Assembly: GCA_030425295.1 (NCBI GenBank) | Contig: JAUIAT010000014.1 | Location: forward strand, 1 to 55,356 | Length of the DNA: 55,356 bases | Reading direction: 5' to 3' | DNA from: Gammaproteobacteria bacterium | GTDB taxonomy: Bacteria; Pseudomonadota; Gammaproteobacteria; JAUIAT01 | Shown: positions 8,907 to 17,196 of the stretch, in pieces | How the letters are laid out: each line of letters opens with the position of its first letter | Numbering within the stretch: position 1 is the first letter of the stretch | Notes under the pieces: model-generated | The model's input: only the letters and a program-made list of their open reading frames with translations | Told to the model about the DNA's origin: nothing | Databases searched by the model: none | Made by a program: the position numbers and the translations under genes

Positions 8907-11099
8907 ATGGTCCAACTAAGAAATATTTTTTCACGAAGACATGGCCATATATGGCGCTTAGAGCAATGGATGAGCCATGTTGCTGAGCGCCGACCCAATT
9001 GCGACAACGAGCTTATTCGCCAAGCAACAATATTAGCAAAAATAGCTGGAGAGCATACTGCAGCTGCTAATGGTGAGTCATGTTTTCATATGGGCTTAAC
9101 CCAGGCTGACCTACTAATTGAACTTGAAATGGATCGAGAAGTAATAAGTGCAGCCTTGTTATATAGCTGTCTAAATCAAGACGCCATAACTCTTGAAGAT
9201 ATAGCAGAAGAAATAAGCCCGTCAGTCGCGAACCTTCTGTCTTCAACCATTAAAATGGAAGCGGTTCATGAACTTTATAGTGCGGTAAAAGCTAATGAAT
9301 CTAGTAGCAAGGTTGATAATATTCGTAAAATGCTATTAGCAATAGCCGAAGACCTTAGGGTTGTATTTATCAAACTGGCCGAACAAGTTAGTCTTCTAAC
9401 ACACCCAGGGTTACTCAAAGAAGATTTTAAAACAAAGATTGCTCATGAAGCTCTAGCAATTTATGCACCTCTAGCTAATCGCCTAGGTATCTATCAACTT
9501 AAATGGCTACTTGAGGATATGGCTTTAGCAGTGCTCGAAAGTGATACCTATAAATACATTTCTAAATCCCTAAATGAAAAACGCATTGATAGGGAAAATT
9601 ATGTTCACTTCATGATTGAGTACCTACAAAAACTAACCAAAAAATCTAAAATCAAAAAGACAGAAATATCAGGACGCGCCAAGCATATCTACGGCATATA
9701 CAAAAAGATGCAAAAGAAACACATTGGTTTTGAAGAAGTTTACGATACTTACGCACTGAGAATTTTGGTTAGCACGATTGAAGATTGCTACTCAATCCTA
9801 AGCGTAATACATGAGGAATGGAAACCAATTCAAGAAGAATTCGATGATTATATATCAAACCCAAAGCCAAATGGATACAAATCCATCCATACAGCCATAA
9901 TAGGACCTGAAGATAAAGCAGTAGAAATTCAAATTAGGACATTTCAAATGCATCGAGAAGCTGAAATGGGGGTAGCAGCACACTGGGCTTATAAAGAATC
10001 TCACAAACCAGAAGATGATTATCAAAATAAAATTGACTGGTTGCGCCAAATTATGGCTTGGCAGAAGGAAGTTACTGAAAGTGAATCTGTGCATAGCGAA
10101 CTTTATTCGCAAATGTTTGACGACCAAGTCTATGTTTTCACCCCTAAAGGTGATATTCATGATTTACCACAAGAATCAACCCCTCTTGACCTTGCGTACA
10201 GGCTACACACTGACTTAGGGCATAAATGCAAAGGAGCTAAAGTTAATGGTAAATTAGTTCCTCTAAATACTTCTTTGAAAACTGGAGATAGAGTTGAGAT
10301 TCAAACAAGCGAGTCTGGGCAACCAAGTAGAGATTGGCTGAATCCAGAGGATGGTTACCTAGCAACCGCAAGAGCTAGAACTAAAGTTTATCACTGGTTT
10401 AGAAAACAAGATGAAAACCGAAATATCGAAGAAGGGGAAGCAATCCTTGGCAAACTACTAAAAAAAGAAGGTTTAGAAAATACCGACATTTCAAATGCAA
10501 TAAAATCATTACAATTCTCTGACAAAAACCAACTTCATGCAGCTATAGGGCGTGGTGACGCAACTGCACAAAGCGTTATAAGAGAATTAAAATCTCAAGC
10601 TCAAAACGCCGAAGACCTCCCCTTAATTAAAAAAGCTCCAGCAAAAAGTGACAAATCTTCGGATATTGAAGCTGGTGGGATGACCCAGCTTTTGTCTTCA
10701 GTCGCCAACTGTTGCAAGCCTCTTCCTGGTGAAGAAATTCTGGGTTATGTAACTCAAGGAAAGGGAATATCAATTCACAAAGAAAGCTGCCCCAACTTAA
10801 TTCATATGCGAGAATTAAGACCCCAAAGAGTTATACAAGTAGACTGGACACAAAAAGTTAGCCGAGATTATCCTGTTGATATTTTAATTGAAGGAACTGA
10901 AAGCTCAACCTTAATTCATGAAGTAAACTCTATATTAAATCAGGGTAGATATGCAATTCATGACTTTGTATGGTCAAGCGATTCATCTGAAAACAAAACT
11001 AAAATAAAACTAACTGTATCTATAGCTAATACAGAAGCTCTTAACACTTTAATAAACAAGCTACAAAATGCATCTGGCGTGATTAAAGTTTTACGATAA
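8907..11099 (+). CDS. relA: GTP pyrophosphokinase RelA, (p)ppGpp synthetase I
   Basis: Ribosome-associated alarmone synthetase of the stringent response (730 residues). The hydrolase-like N-terminal domain lacks the HD metal motif: the equivalent stretch reads LYSCLNQDAIT, as expected for a synthetase-only RelA rather than SpoT. The synthetase domain has YGIYKKMQKK and NPKPNGYKSIHT followed by VEIQIRTFQMH. A TGS domain (VYVFTPKGDIHDLP), a zinc-finger region (NCCKPLPGEEILGYVT) and a C-terminal ACT domain follow. The stop codon overlaps the end of the convergent F-box-like gene by nine bases. Confidence 0.97.
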   Translation: MVQLRNIFSRRHGHIWRLEQWMSHVAERRPNCDNELIRQATILAKIAGEHTAAANGESCFHMGLTQADLLIELEMDREVISAALLYSCLNQDAITLEDIAEEISPSVANLLSSTIKMEAVHELYSAVKANESSSKVDNIRKMLLAIAEDLRVVFIKLAEQVSLLTHPGLLKEDFKTKIAHEALAIYAPLANRLGIYQLKWLLEDMALAVLESDTYKYISKSLNEKRIDRENYVHFMIEYLQKLTKKSKIKKTEISGRAKHIYGIYKKMQKKHIGFEEVYDTYALRILVSTIEDCYSILSVIHEEWKPIQEEFDDYISNPKPNGYKSIHTAIIGPEDKAVEIQIRTFQMHREAEMGVAAHWAYKESHKPEDDYQNKIDWLRQIMAWQKEVTESESVHSELYSQMFDDQVYVFTPKGDIHDLPQESTPLDLAYRLHTDLGHKCKGAKVNGKLVPLNTSLKTGDRVEIQTSESGQPSRDWLNPEDGYLATARARTKVYHWFRKQDENRNIEEGEAILGKLLKKEGLENTDISNAIKSLQFSDKNQLHAAIGRGDATAQSVIRELKSQAQNAEDLPLIKKAPAKSDKSSDIEAGGMTQLLSSVANCCKPLPGEEILGYVTQGKGISIHKESCPNLIHMRELRPQRVIQVDWTQKVSRDYPVDILIEGTESSTLIHEVNSILNQGRYAIHDFVWSSDSSENKTKIKLTVSIANTEALNTLINKLQNASGVIKVLR

Positions 11100-12110
11100 A
11101 TAATTACAAATATTCTTATTCTCAAGTTCATCTGAATATTTTAAGAGTTTATTTTTCAATTTATCATCATTGCCCCAAGAAGATCTATTAAGAAAAGCCC
11201 TTAGTAGATACTCACGGTTAAAATACACAAGCCCTGTGTCGTTATTAATAACTGACAACATATCCCCAGCAAGCTCAAGCAAAAATCCTTCAACATCATA
11301 TTTGCTTAAGGGCAAGATAAATTCGCCTAAGGATAATTGCTGACTAAAAATACAGTAAGATACAGAATACTGAATCACAACAGAAGTAACAAAAATTAAG
11401 GAGCTACAAACCATTTCTCTTGCAATAGAACCGAAAGAAATATCAGATCCAGAAACAAATATATTAGCTATCTGGCTAACTAAGTAACCAAGAACAATAC
11501 AAAAGCTATTAAAAAAAATCCCAGAAAAAGACTTGACCACCTCTCCTGTATAAGATCGTTTTCCAGATAGAAGCCAATCTCTCTGACGAGAGTCATTGGC
11601 AGACAACGACCACAGACTTCTACTAACCCTGGGCGGGGATTTTAATTCAAAAAAAGAATTAATTTTTTTTAATAATAAATTAGGTTTATATTTTGAACAA
11701 CTAGGGAATACTAATAATGAACTACAGAGTGAATTAAGAGAATTTAAATCAAGACTTTCAGGATAATATTTACTTGCATATAAAGACAAAAATCTTAAAA
11801 AGATCAACTTAAACGAATTACCCTTTTCCAAATCATAACCATAGACTAAACTTTTTAACGCATAACGCCTAAAAGTCTTATTAATTCTACCAAAAACATC
11901 AAAACAATCTTCAAATGGTAAAAATGAAATGATATTATTTACGATTAAATCTATATCAAACCAGTTAGCTGAAATAGCCTCTTCATCTCTGACTTTATCA
12001 TTACATCCTGCACTAATTGTCGCATTTATAAAATTTTTTCCACTTGATTTTTTCAACTTAGAAGCCTTACTTGAATGAATGCAAAAGTATACCTTCACAC
12101 CCATATACAT
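11091..12110 (-). CDS. F-box-like membrane protein, candidate effector
   Basis: A 339-residue protein of unknown function. Residues about 49-90 (ANWFDIDLIVNNIISFLP, then FEDCFDVFGRINKTFRRYAL) fit the F-box pattern of a short helix, I..fLp, a hydrophobic core and a final R-rich helix. Two hydrophobic segments in the second half (around CIVLGYLVSQIANIF and SSLIFVTSVVIQYSV) could span a membrane. F-box proteins recruit SKP1-cullin ubiquitin ligases in eukaryotes, and bacterial examples are secreted effectors. Export and function are inferences. The start may be this ATG or the one two codons later; neither has a good ribosome site. A MITE starts 14 bases upstream. No homologue is recognised over the full length. 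Confidence 0.7.
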   Translation of the reverse strand: MYMGVKVYFCIHSSKASKLKKSSGKNFINATISAGCNDKVRDEEAISANWFDIDLIVNNIISFLPFEDCFDVFGRINKTFRRYALKSLVYGYDLEKGNSFKLIFLRFLSLYASKYYPESLDLNSLNSLCSSLLVFPSCSKYKPNLLLKKINSFFELKSPPRVSRSLWSLSANDSRQRDWLLSGKRSYTGEVVKSFSGIFFNSFCIVLGYLVSQIANIFVSGSDISFGSIAREMVCSSLIFVTSVVIQYSVSYCIFSQQLSLGEFILPLSKYDVEGFLLELAGDMLSVINNDTGLVYFNREYLLRAFLNRSSWGNDDKLKNKLLKYSDELENKNICNYLS

Positions 12111-12123
12111 TTATGGAATAATT

Positions 12124-12284
12124 AGGGTCTGTTGATAATTGGTGTTGCAAAGCGAAAATGTTAAGAATTTAGTGAAAATTTGTTCTTTAATAAGGCGAAT
12201 AGTTTTGCTATTTAACGAATTAAAGGGCAAATTTGCATAAATTCTCAGCATTTGCAGCTGTAAGACTAATTGTCAACAGACCCT
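12124..12284. repeat. Fold-back MITE family A, copy 2 (complete)
   Basis: A complete 161-bp element. The left end agggtctgttgataattggt is inverted at the right end (actaattgtcaacagaccct) with only two mismatches. The inverted similarity continues inward through the whole element, so it is a single long imperfect hairpin. It lies between two divergent accessory genes and probably contains or alters their promoters. Flanks read tta/taa, compatible with a short AT target duplication, though this is not proven. No transposase is present. Confidence 0.9.
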
Positions 12285-12325
12285 AATAAACAGCAAATCT
12301 AACCCATTTCCTAGCGGGCGTCAAA

Positions 12326-13975
12326 ATGATTTTTGAAAAAAATAATACTCAATTTTTAACAATAACTCTGGTTGGTATAATTTGCGGTTCGATACTAACA
12401 TTATTAAACACTGCATCCATTGACGCCCCCAAAATATATGCATTCATAATTTCATCTTGCTTTATTTTTTGTTTTAGCTTTAACGGCAACAAGACTTATA
12501 GATTACTGGGAACAAGCTTGCTATCAGGATTAATTATTTCCATGGCAACCCCTTTTATATCAGACGAACTAAATTGCGTCCCACTAGGGTTTGGGGCTTT
12601 ATGCAATTTTACTATAGTCGCCTATATAACCCAATGTTTCCACTGGTCATACCATCAAGATAACAGCATTCGATGCAACTATAAGACCCTATTCTTAAGT
12701 GTATGGAACACATTGGGTCTATTAATGACCATGTCATTTTTCTTTATTGCAACATGGTCCTTATTTTTACTAACCTCAGTAATATTTAAAAATATCGGCA
12801 TAAATCAAGTTCAAGAATTTATAACATCCTCTAACTTTATTCACTTCATCACTCCCACTTTATTATCTATTGGTCTTGCCATTGGGAGAAAGAATAATCA
12901 AATTATTGAAAACGTTCGCAATATATTATTGTTAATGAGTCGCATTCTTTTACCATTCCTTGCTTTTGTAACAATTAGCTACCTTATTGTAGCCGGTACC
13001 CTTGCATTGCTTGACTGGCAATTTCTTGATGGCATCTATGATAAGGATACCTACATCTCATTAGCTATTTTAGGGATAATTCTACTTAATGGAGTTTATC
13101 AGGATGGGAATGAAGACTGGAAATATAATAAATTTATAAAGTGGTTAGTACTAATTTTTATTACTATTCTCCCCATTTTTTCAGTTACTACATTCTTAAA
13201 GACTATGGCAGACCAAGCACTTGAAATGTCACTTCCGGTATATCTTTCACCGTACTTCATTAACATTTACATAATTTGTTTATACTCTATTGGCTATGCA
13301 ATTACAGTTGTTATAGATAGGGAAAAACTACATTTAATTCCAATTTTCAATATAACCATTGCGGTTATATATATAGCTATAAATCTTGTAGCCATCAGAT
13401 CATACCCTTTTGTATGCACTCCATACACAGGAATTTTACCAGGCATAGCCATCCCCCAAGATAACAACACTGTAAAAGACCAAATGAAAACTATAAACAA
13501 CAGAATAAAAAAACAATCCAAAGAAACAAGCCTTAAATGGGCACCTGTGAATAACAACAAAGATACTTCAAATTGGTTTATTGCGGGGTTTAGGCGCAAC
13601 AATCCGATCTATATTTGTAAGGCCCCATTTAAGGACGGTATTCACCCTGGTGAAATATACAAAGGTAAATGCAAAATAACTTACGGTGGAGAATCACACC
13701 TTCAAAAAGTGTATCAAGTCCTAACTGGTACTAGTGATTATGTAAAATGGGAATATGAATACTTTGGCACAGGAAATGATAAAAACTTCATAGCCGGGTT
13801 TGAGCCTATTAACAGCACTAATTTTAATGGGAGATTAAGACCTCTAAGCCTTTGCAGAACTATCTATAAAAATAGAATACATGTAGGTAAGCAGTTTACT
13901 GGATACTGTGAAATCAATGATGGTAATAAAGAAATTACACAGACGTTTTATCAGATTTTAAAGATAGCTGAGTAA
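12326..13975 (+). CDS. Polytopic membrane protein with two C-terminal DM9/DUF3421-like repeats
   Basis: A 549-residue protein in two parts. Residues 1 to about 370 contain around ten hydrophobic helices, resembling DUF4153-type membrane proteins in pattern (moderate confidence). After a polar linker, residues about 403-467 and 473-549 form two repeats. The first has LKWAPVN, then AGFRRNNPIYICKAPF, then HPGEIYKGKCKITYGGES and YQVL. This is the DM9 (DUF3421) layout: W..., an A/G-rich strand, a plY..R/K strand, PG(K/E), C.i.ygG.E and Y.vL. The second repeat is more diverged (LCRTIYKN, HVGKQFTGYCE, YQIL). DM9 domains are best known from insects and bivalves, where some bind mannose. Sugar binding here is an inference. 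It is flanked by a MITE upstream and the YopJ-like gene downstream. Confidence 0.75.
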   Translation: MIFEKNNTQFLTITLVGIICGSILTLLNTASIDAPKIYAFIISSCFIFCFSFNGNKTYRLLGTSLLSGLIISMATPFISDELNCVPLGFGALCNFTIVAYITQCFHWSYHQDNSIRCNYKTLFLSVWNTLGLLMTMSFFFIATWSLFLLTSVIFKNIGINQVQEFITSSNFIHFITPTLLSIGLAIGRKNNQIIENVRNILLLMSRILLPFLAFVTISYLIVAGTLALLDWQFLDGIYDKDTYISLAILGIILLNGVYQDGNEDWKYNKFIKWLVLIFITILPIFSVTTFLKTMADQALEMSLPVYLSPYFINIYIICLYSIGYAITVVIDREKLHLIPIFNITIAVIYIAINLVAIRSYPFVCTPYTGILPGIAIPQDNNTVKDQMKTINNRIKKQSKETSLKWAPVNNNKDTSNWFIAGFRRNNPIYICKAPFKDGIHPGEIYKGKCKITYGGESHLQKVYQVLTGTSDYVKWEYEYFGTGNDKNFIAGFEPINSTNFNGRLRPLSLCRTIYKNRIHVGKQFTGYCEINDGNKEITQTFYQILKIAE

Positions 13976-14042
13976 GGATATTAGTTAGGCATGATAACTA
14001 AATACGTCTGCTCTGGCTCTGACGCACCTTCAAAATGCTTAA

Positions 14043-14070
14043 TTAACACTTAATATTTTATTGCTATACT
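14043..14070 (+). promoter_or_regulatory. Sigma-70-type promoter for the YopJ-like gene
   Basis: TTAACA at 14043-14048 and TATACT at 14065-14070 are separated by 16 bases. Transcription would start near 14077 and leave a short leader before the ATG at 14100. The gene therefore has its own promoter and need not depend on the DM9 gene. Confidence 0.5.
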
Positions 14071-14099
14071 TCACATAATTTAATATCAGAGCAATAAGC

Positions 14100-14981
14100 A
14101 TGTTTTTTAACAAACCAAATAAAATAAGACTAAGACGATCCTTAGATCCTTTCGATATAATAATTTCTGACCTGCAAAAATATTTAACAGAAGAAGAACA
14201 TATCATTTCAAAAGAAACATTACAGTCTATGGTAACGCATTATCAAGATAAAATGATACATACAACTACACCTTTTAATTGCGTTATTGTAGATCTCGAA
14301 AAGATAGATGAGTTTATTTGGATTGAGATTGATAATGCTAGAACTAACAAAATGTCATTTAGGAAACAGTGTATTGTCAGGATTTTTACAGAGATAGAAG
14401 GTGGGGAAGATTTTGTTCATTACAGTGCTGCAGACTTTCAGTTTAATCCAGATAATAAATATAATTGCTTTTTAGCAGATGCTTTTTTTTCAAGTAACAT
14501 GACTGAATGCAAAGAAGTTCTTGAGAAATTAACTAACAACATATTTTCTGAGAATGTGTATTTCGTGTCAGATTACGCCATTCAAAATGATTGGTACAGC
14601 TGTCCATTTTTCTCACTATCACATGCTATTGCAATGTCTGAGGCCCAAAACCTTTACCAGAAGTTAAAGAGTATAGCCGATCATACTGGCTGTGTGACAT
14701 GGAACAAGCTCCCAGCTAAATTTTCCTGGAATGCACAATCATGGAAGTACATCACTAATTTTGTTGATGACAATTACAGCGATCATATGCAAGACGACGA
14801 ACCAGAGAAAGGTGATTTTGGTAATCATATTGCTAACAGCATTAAAGTTAACCAAGATTGTAAAGTCCAAAATCATGGTATTACTAAATTTGGTAGAGAA
14901 TTAGCAGAAGAATTGATACATTCATTGAGATCAGCTCGTAGACAATGTATGGGGTTAAGGAATAATATCTACCCCCGTTGA
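14100..14981 (+). CDS. YopJ-family (C55) acetyltransferase-like effector
   Basis: A 293-residue protein, close to YopJ (288). His107 lies in FVHYSAADFQF, like the HYSVVDFR-type motif of YopJ. Asp127 is in CFLADAFF at the acidic position, and Cys168 is in DWYSCPFFSLSHAIAM, like SSECGIFSLALA of the family. Spacing of the three residues is nearly that of YopJ (His109, Glu128, Cys172). The family acetylates Ser, Thr or Lys of host signalling proteins and needs the host cofactor IP6. Substrate and secretion route here are unknown. The plus strand of this gene looks G-rich relative to C, unlike its neighbours, suggesting recent transfer. Its TGA stop lies in the left inverted repeat of the element that follows, so the last few codons may have been set by that insertion. 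Confidence 0.8.
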   Translation: MFFNKPNKIRLRRSLDPFDIIISDLQKYLTEEEHIISKETLQSMVTHYQDKMIHTTTPFNCVIVDLEKIDEFIWIEIDNARTNKMSFRKQCIVRIFTEIEGGEDFVHYSAADFQFNPDNKYNCFLADAFFSSNMTECKEVLEKLTNNIFSENVYFVSDYAIQNDWYSCPFFSLSHAIAMSEAQNLYQKLKSIADHTGCVTWNKLPAKFSWNAQSWKYITNFVDDNYSDHMQDDEPEKGDFGNHIANSIKVNQDCKVQNHGITKFGRELAEELIHSLRSARRQCMGLRNNIYPR

Positions 14982-15527
14982 CAATTCGTCAGGGTAAACG
15001 CATCTAAATTTGCACAATTGACTAAAACCAACGCTACAAAATAACTTCGTAACAAGTTTCACCGTCTAGAGGCTATCACTATCTCCTAATTTACGACTTC
15101 AAGAACTATAGCTGTTATCTCGAGCGTAAAACATAGTTGTCATCTCGAGCGTAAACTACAATTGTCATCTCGAGCGTAGTCGAGAGATATGAAAATATAA
15201 TTCAGTTAGATCTCTCCATTACGCACCCTTGGTGCTTCAGTCGAGATGACGCAGGTACGCGCCTATTGTGCTTCAGTCGAGATGACGCCATACATAGTCA
15301 TCCTGAGCGTAGCTCTCGAAGAGAGCGAAGTCGAATGGATCCGAATTTGCATTGCAGTTAGATCTCTCCATTACGCACCCTTGGTGCTTCAGTCGAGATG
15401 ACGTAGGAGCGCACCTTCGGTGCTTCAGTCTAGATGACGCTTTTGGGGCCTCCATATAATTATATTTTTAAGCCTCCGTATTAACAATTGTATAAATTTA
15501 GATGCGTTTGCCCTGACAATTCGTCAA
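14978..15527. mobile_element. 550-bp non-coding element with ~43-bp terminal inverted repeats
   Basis: Bases 14978-15020 and 15485-15527 are inverted copies of each other. The shared core is gtcaggg(t/c)aaacgcatct followed by aaattt and acaattg. The outermost ends contain the self-complementary gacaattcgtc. There is no transposase. The interior holds nested copies of a dispersed palindromic repeat (the tcatctcgagcg / cgagatgacg type) and a 49-bp direct duplication. This explains the whole 608-bp gap between the YopJ-like gene and tRNA-Ala. Short open frames inside it are by-products of the repeats. Inner repeats probably inserted into an older element. Confidence 0.75.
15203..15403. repeat. 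49-bp direct duplication and REP-like palindromes
   Basis: The 49-bp sequence starting cagttagatctctccattac occurs identically at 15203-15251 and 15355-15403. Each copy ends in cagtcgagatgacg, the inverse of the gtcatctcgagcgta units at about 15131-15185. A further unit of the gtcatcctgagcgtag type lies at about 15297-15312. These are dispersed palindromic repeats nested in the surrounding inverted-repeat element. Confidence 0.8.
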
Positions 15528-15533
15528 GGATCC

Positions 15534-15562
15534 TTGACATAAGCAGGATTAAAACCTATCAT
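15534..15562 (+). promoter_or_regulatory. Strong sigma-70 promoter for tRNA-Ala
   Basis: A perfect -35 TTGACA at 15534-15539 and a -10 TATCAT at 15557-15562 are separated by 17 bases. The predicted start near 15569 is about 20 bases before the tRNA. The -35 box begins only seven bases after the 550-bp element ends, so the insertion just spared it. Confidence 0.7.
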
Positions 15563-15589
15563 TTTCACTGCAAATCAGCTTTTAAAAAC

Positions 15590-15665
<76 letters not shown>

Positions 15666-15694
15666 ATTTTTTTTAAATTTATCGCTAAAAGCTG

Positions 15695-15722
15695 TTGCAA
15701 TTAGAAATTAATATGATAGAAT
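15695..15722 (+). promoter_or_regulatory. Possible promoter for tRNA-Glu
   Basis: TTGCAA at 15695-15700 and TAGAAT at 15717-15722 are 16 bases apart, about 45 bases before the tRNA. Cotranscription with tRNA-Ala is also possible, because I see no terminator between the two. Confidence 0.4.
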
Positions 15723-15767
15723 TTCTAACTCTTGAAGGAGTATCGTATATAACGAAGCTCAGAGAGT

Positions 15768-15843
15768 GTCCCCATCGTCTAGTGGCCTAGGACATCGCCC
15801 TTTCACGGCGAAAACAGGGGTTCGAGTCCCCTTGGGGACGCCA
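15768..15843 (+). tRNA. tRNA-Glu (anticodon TTC)
   Basis: A 76-nt cloverleaf with encoded terminal CCA. The acceptor stem gtcccca pairs with tggggac. The anticodon arm cgccctttcacggcg carries TTC. The T arm is aggggttcgagtcccct. It lies 50 bases before xseA. Confidence 0.97.
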
Positions 15844-15892
15844 TTTTTTCCATGGCGTTACTGCGACTCATTTGAACAAGAAGCCATCATCA

Positions 15893-17179
15893 ATGGATAA
15901 TCAGAATTTTATTCCAAATACTCATATCCTTTCCGTCTCAGAACTCAATGAACAAGCCAAACTAATACTTGAAGATGTTTTTCCAAGCATATGGGTTGAG
16001 GGAGAAATTTCTAATTTATCAACTCCTGCATCTGGTCATATATATTTTTCACTCAAAGACTCTAAGGCTCAGATTAGTTGCGCCATGTTTAGAGGTGCAA
16101 CGCACTCCCTACCCTTCAAGCCTGAAAACGGCATGCACGTACTAATACAAGCAAGAGCCACAATCTATGAGCAGCGCGGAAATTTTCAACTTATAGCCCA
16201 GCAGATGATTGAAAGCGGCATTGGAAACTTGACTCAACAATTCGAAAAATTAAAAAAAGAATTACAGCAACAAGGATTATTTGCCTCAGAATACAAAAAA
16301 CCAATCCCAGACACCCCCAAAAGAATAGGCATAATAACCTCGCCTACAGGAGCAGCCATCAGAGATGCCATTAGCGTACTAAGACGACGCTGCCCACAGA
16401 TACCTATTATGATATATCCAACACAAGTGCAAGGAGATGAAGCGGCAAAACAAATAGCAAAAGCTATAGAAAAAGCAAATAGTAGAGCCGAATGTGACGT
16501 ACTAATCTTAACTAGAGGCGGCGGTTCTATTGAAGATTTATGGTCATTTAACGAAGAAATAGTTGCTCATGCAATATATAAAAGCTCAATACCTATAGTC
16601 TCTGGCGTTGGCCATGAAGTTGATTTCACCATTGCGGATTTTGTAGCAGACATGAGAGCCCCTACTCCTTCAGCAAGCGCTGAAATTGTAGCCCCAAACA
16701 GCCAGTTTTGGATAGACCAACTAAAACACCTAAACCAACAAGCCAAGCACTTCATCCATAACTTAATTTCTGAATCAAAATTAAAACTATCAAATATTAA
16801 TCGCAAAATTCAGCACCCGGGGCAAAAAGTACAAATTCAAATGCAGATGATTGATCACCTTGAATCACAACTAAATTCAATTATTAAGTTGACAATTAAT
16901 GAGAAAAAAAGCAAAATTGACAAAATTTTGAGCAGAATCTCGCAAATGAAGCATATAATTTTAGGCAATAAGCAACAAAAAATGTCTCTACTATCTCAAG
17001 AATTAGAAACTATAAACCCTAAAAATATAATAAAACGCGGCTATTCAATTACGCTAAACGAAGAAACCGGTGAAGTTATTAAGTCAATTAAGCAAATAAA
17101 GGCTGGCGACAAAATCATAAATAAACTAGCTGATGGCGAAATAATTAGCATAATATCAAAGATCTCCATGATCACATAA
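15893..17179 (+). CDS. xseA: Exodeoxyribonuclease VII large subunit
   Basis: Catalytic subunit of the ExoVII single-strand nuclease, used in mismatch repair and DNA clean-up with XseB. The N-terminal OB-fold has IWVEGEISNLSTPASGHIYF. The nuclease domain shows GIITSPTGAAIRDAI, then LTRGGGSIEDLWSFNEE and SGVGHEVDFTIADFVAD. A coiled-coil region follows, and the C-terminal part has the conserved KRGYSI motif. I chose the ATG at 15893 (428 residues); the frame stays open seven codons further to a TTG without a ribosome site. xseB is not in the window. Confidence 0.96.
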   Translation: MDNQNFIPNTHILSVSELNEQAKLILEDVFPSIWVEGEISNLSTPASGHIYFSLKDSKAQISCAMFRGATHSLPFKPENGMHVLIQARATIYEQRGNFQLIAQQMIESGIGNLTQQFEKLKKELQQQGLFASEYKKPIPDTPKRIGIITSPTGAAIRDAISVLRRRCPQIPIMIYPTQVQGDEAAKQIAKAIEKANSRAECDVLILTRGGGSIEDLWSFNEEIVAHAIYKSSIPIVSGVGHEVDFTIADFVADMRAPTPSASAEIVAPNSQFWIDQLKHLNQQAKHFIHNLISESKLKLSNINRKIQHPGQKVQIQMQMIDHLESQLNSIIKLTINEKKSKIDKILSRISQMKHIILGNKQQKMSLLSQELETINPKNIIKRGYSITLNEETGEVIKSIKQIKAGDKIINKLADGEIISIISKISMIT

Positions 17180-17196
17180 AATGAGAGAAACAACAC

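Noticed and set aside
15100..15440. CRISPR array
   Set aside because: The repeats are palindromic, irregularly spaced and in both directions, without uniform spacers or cas genes.
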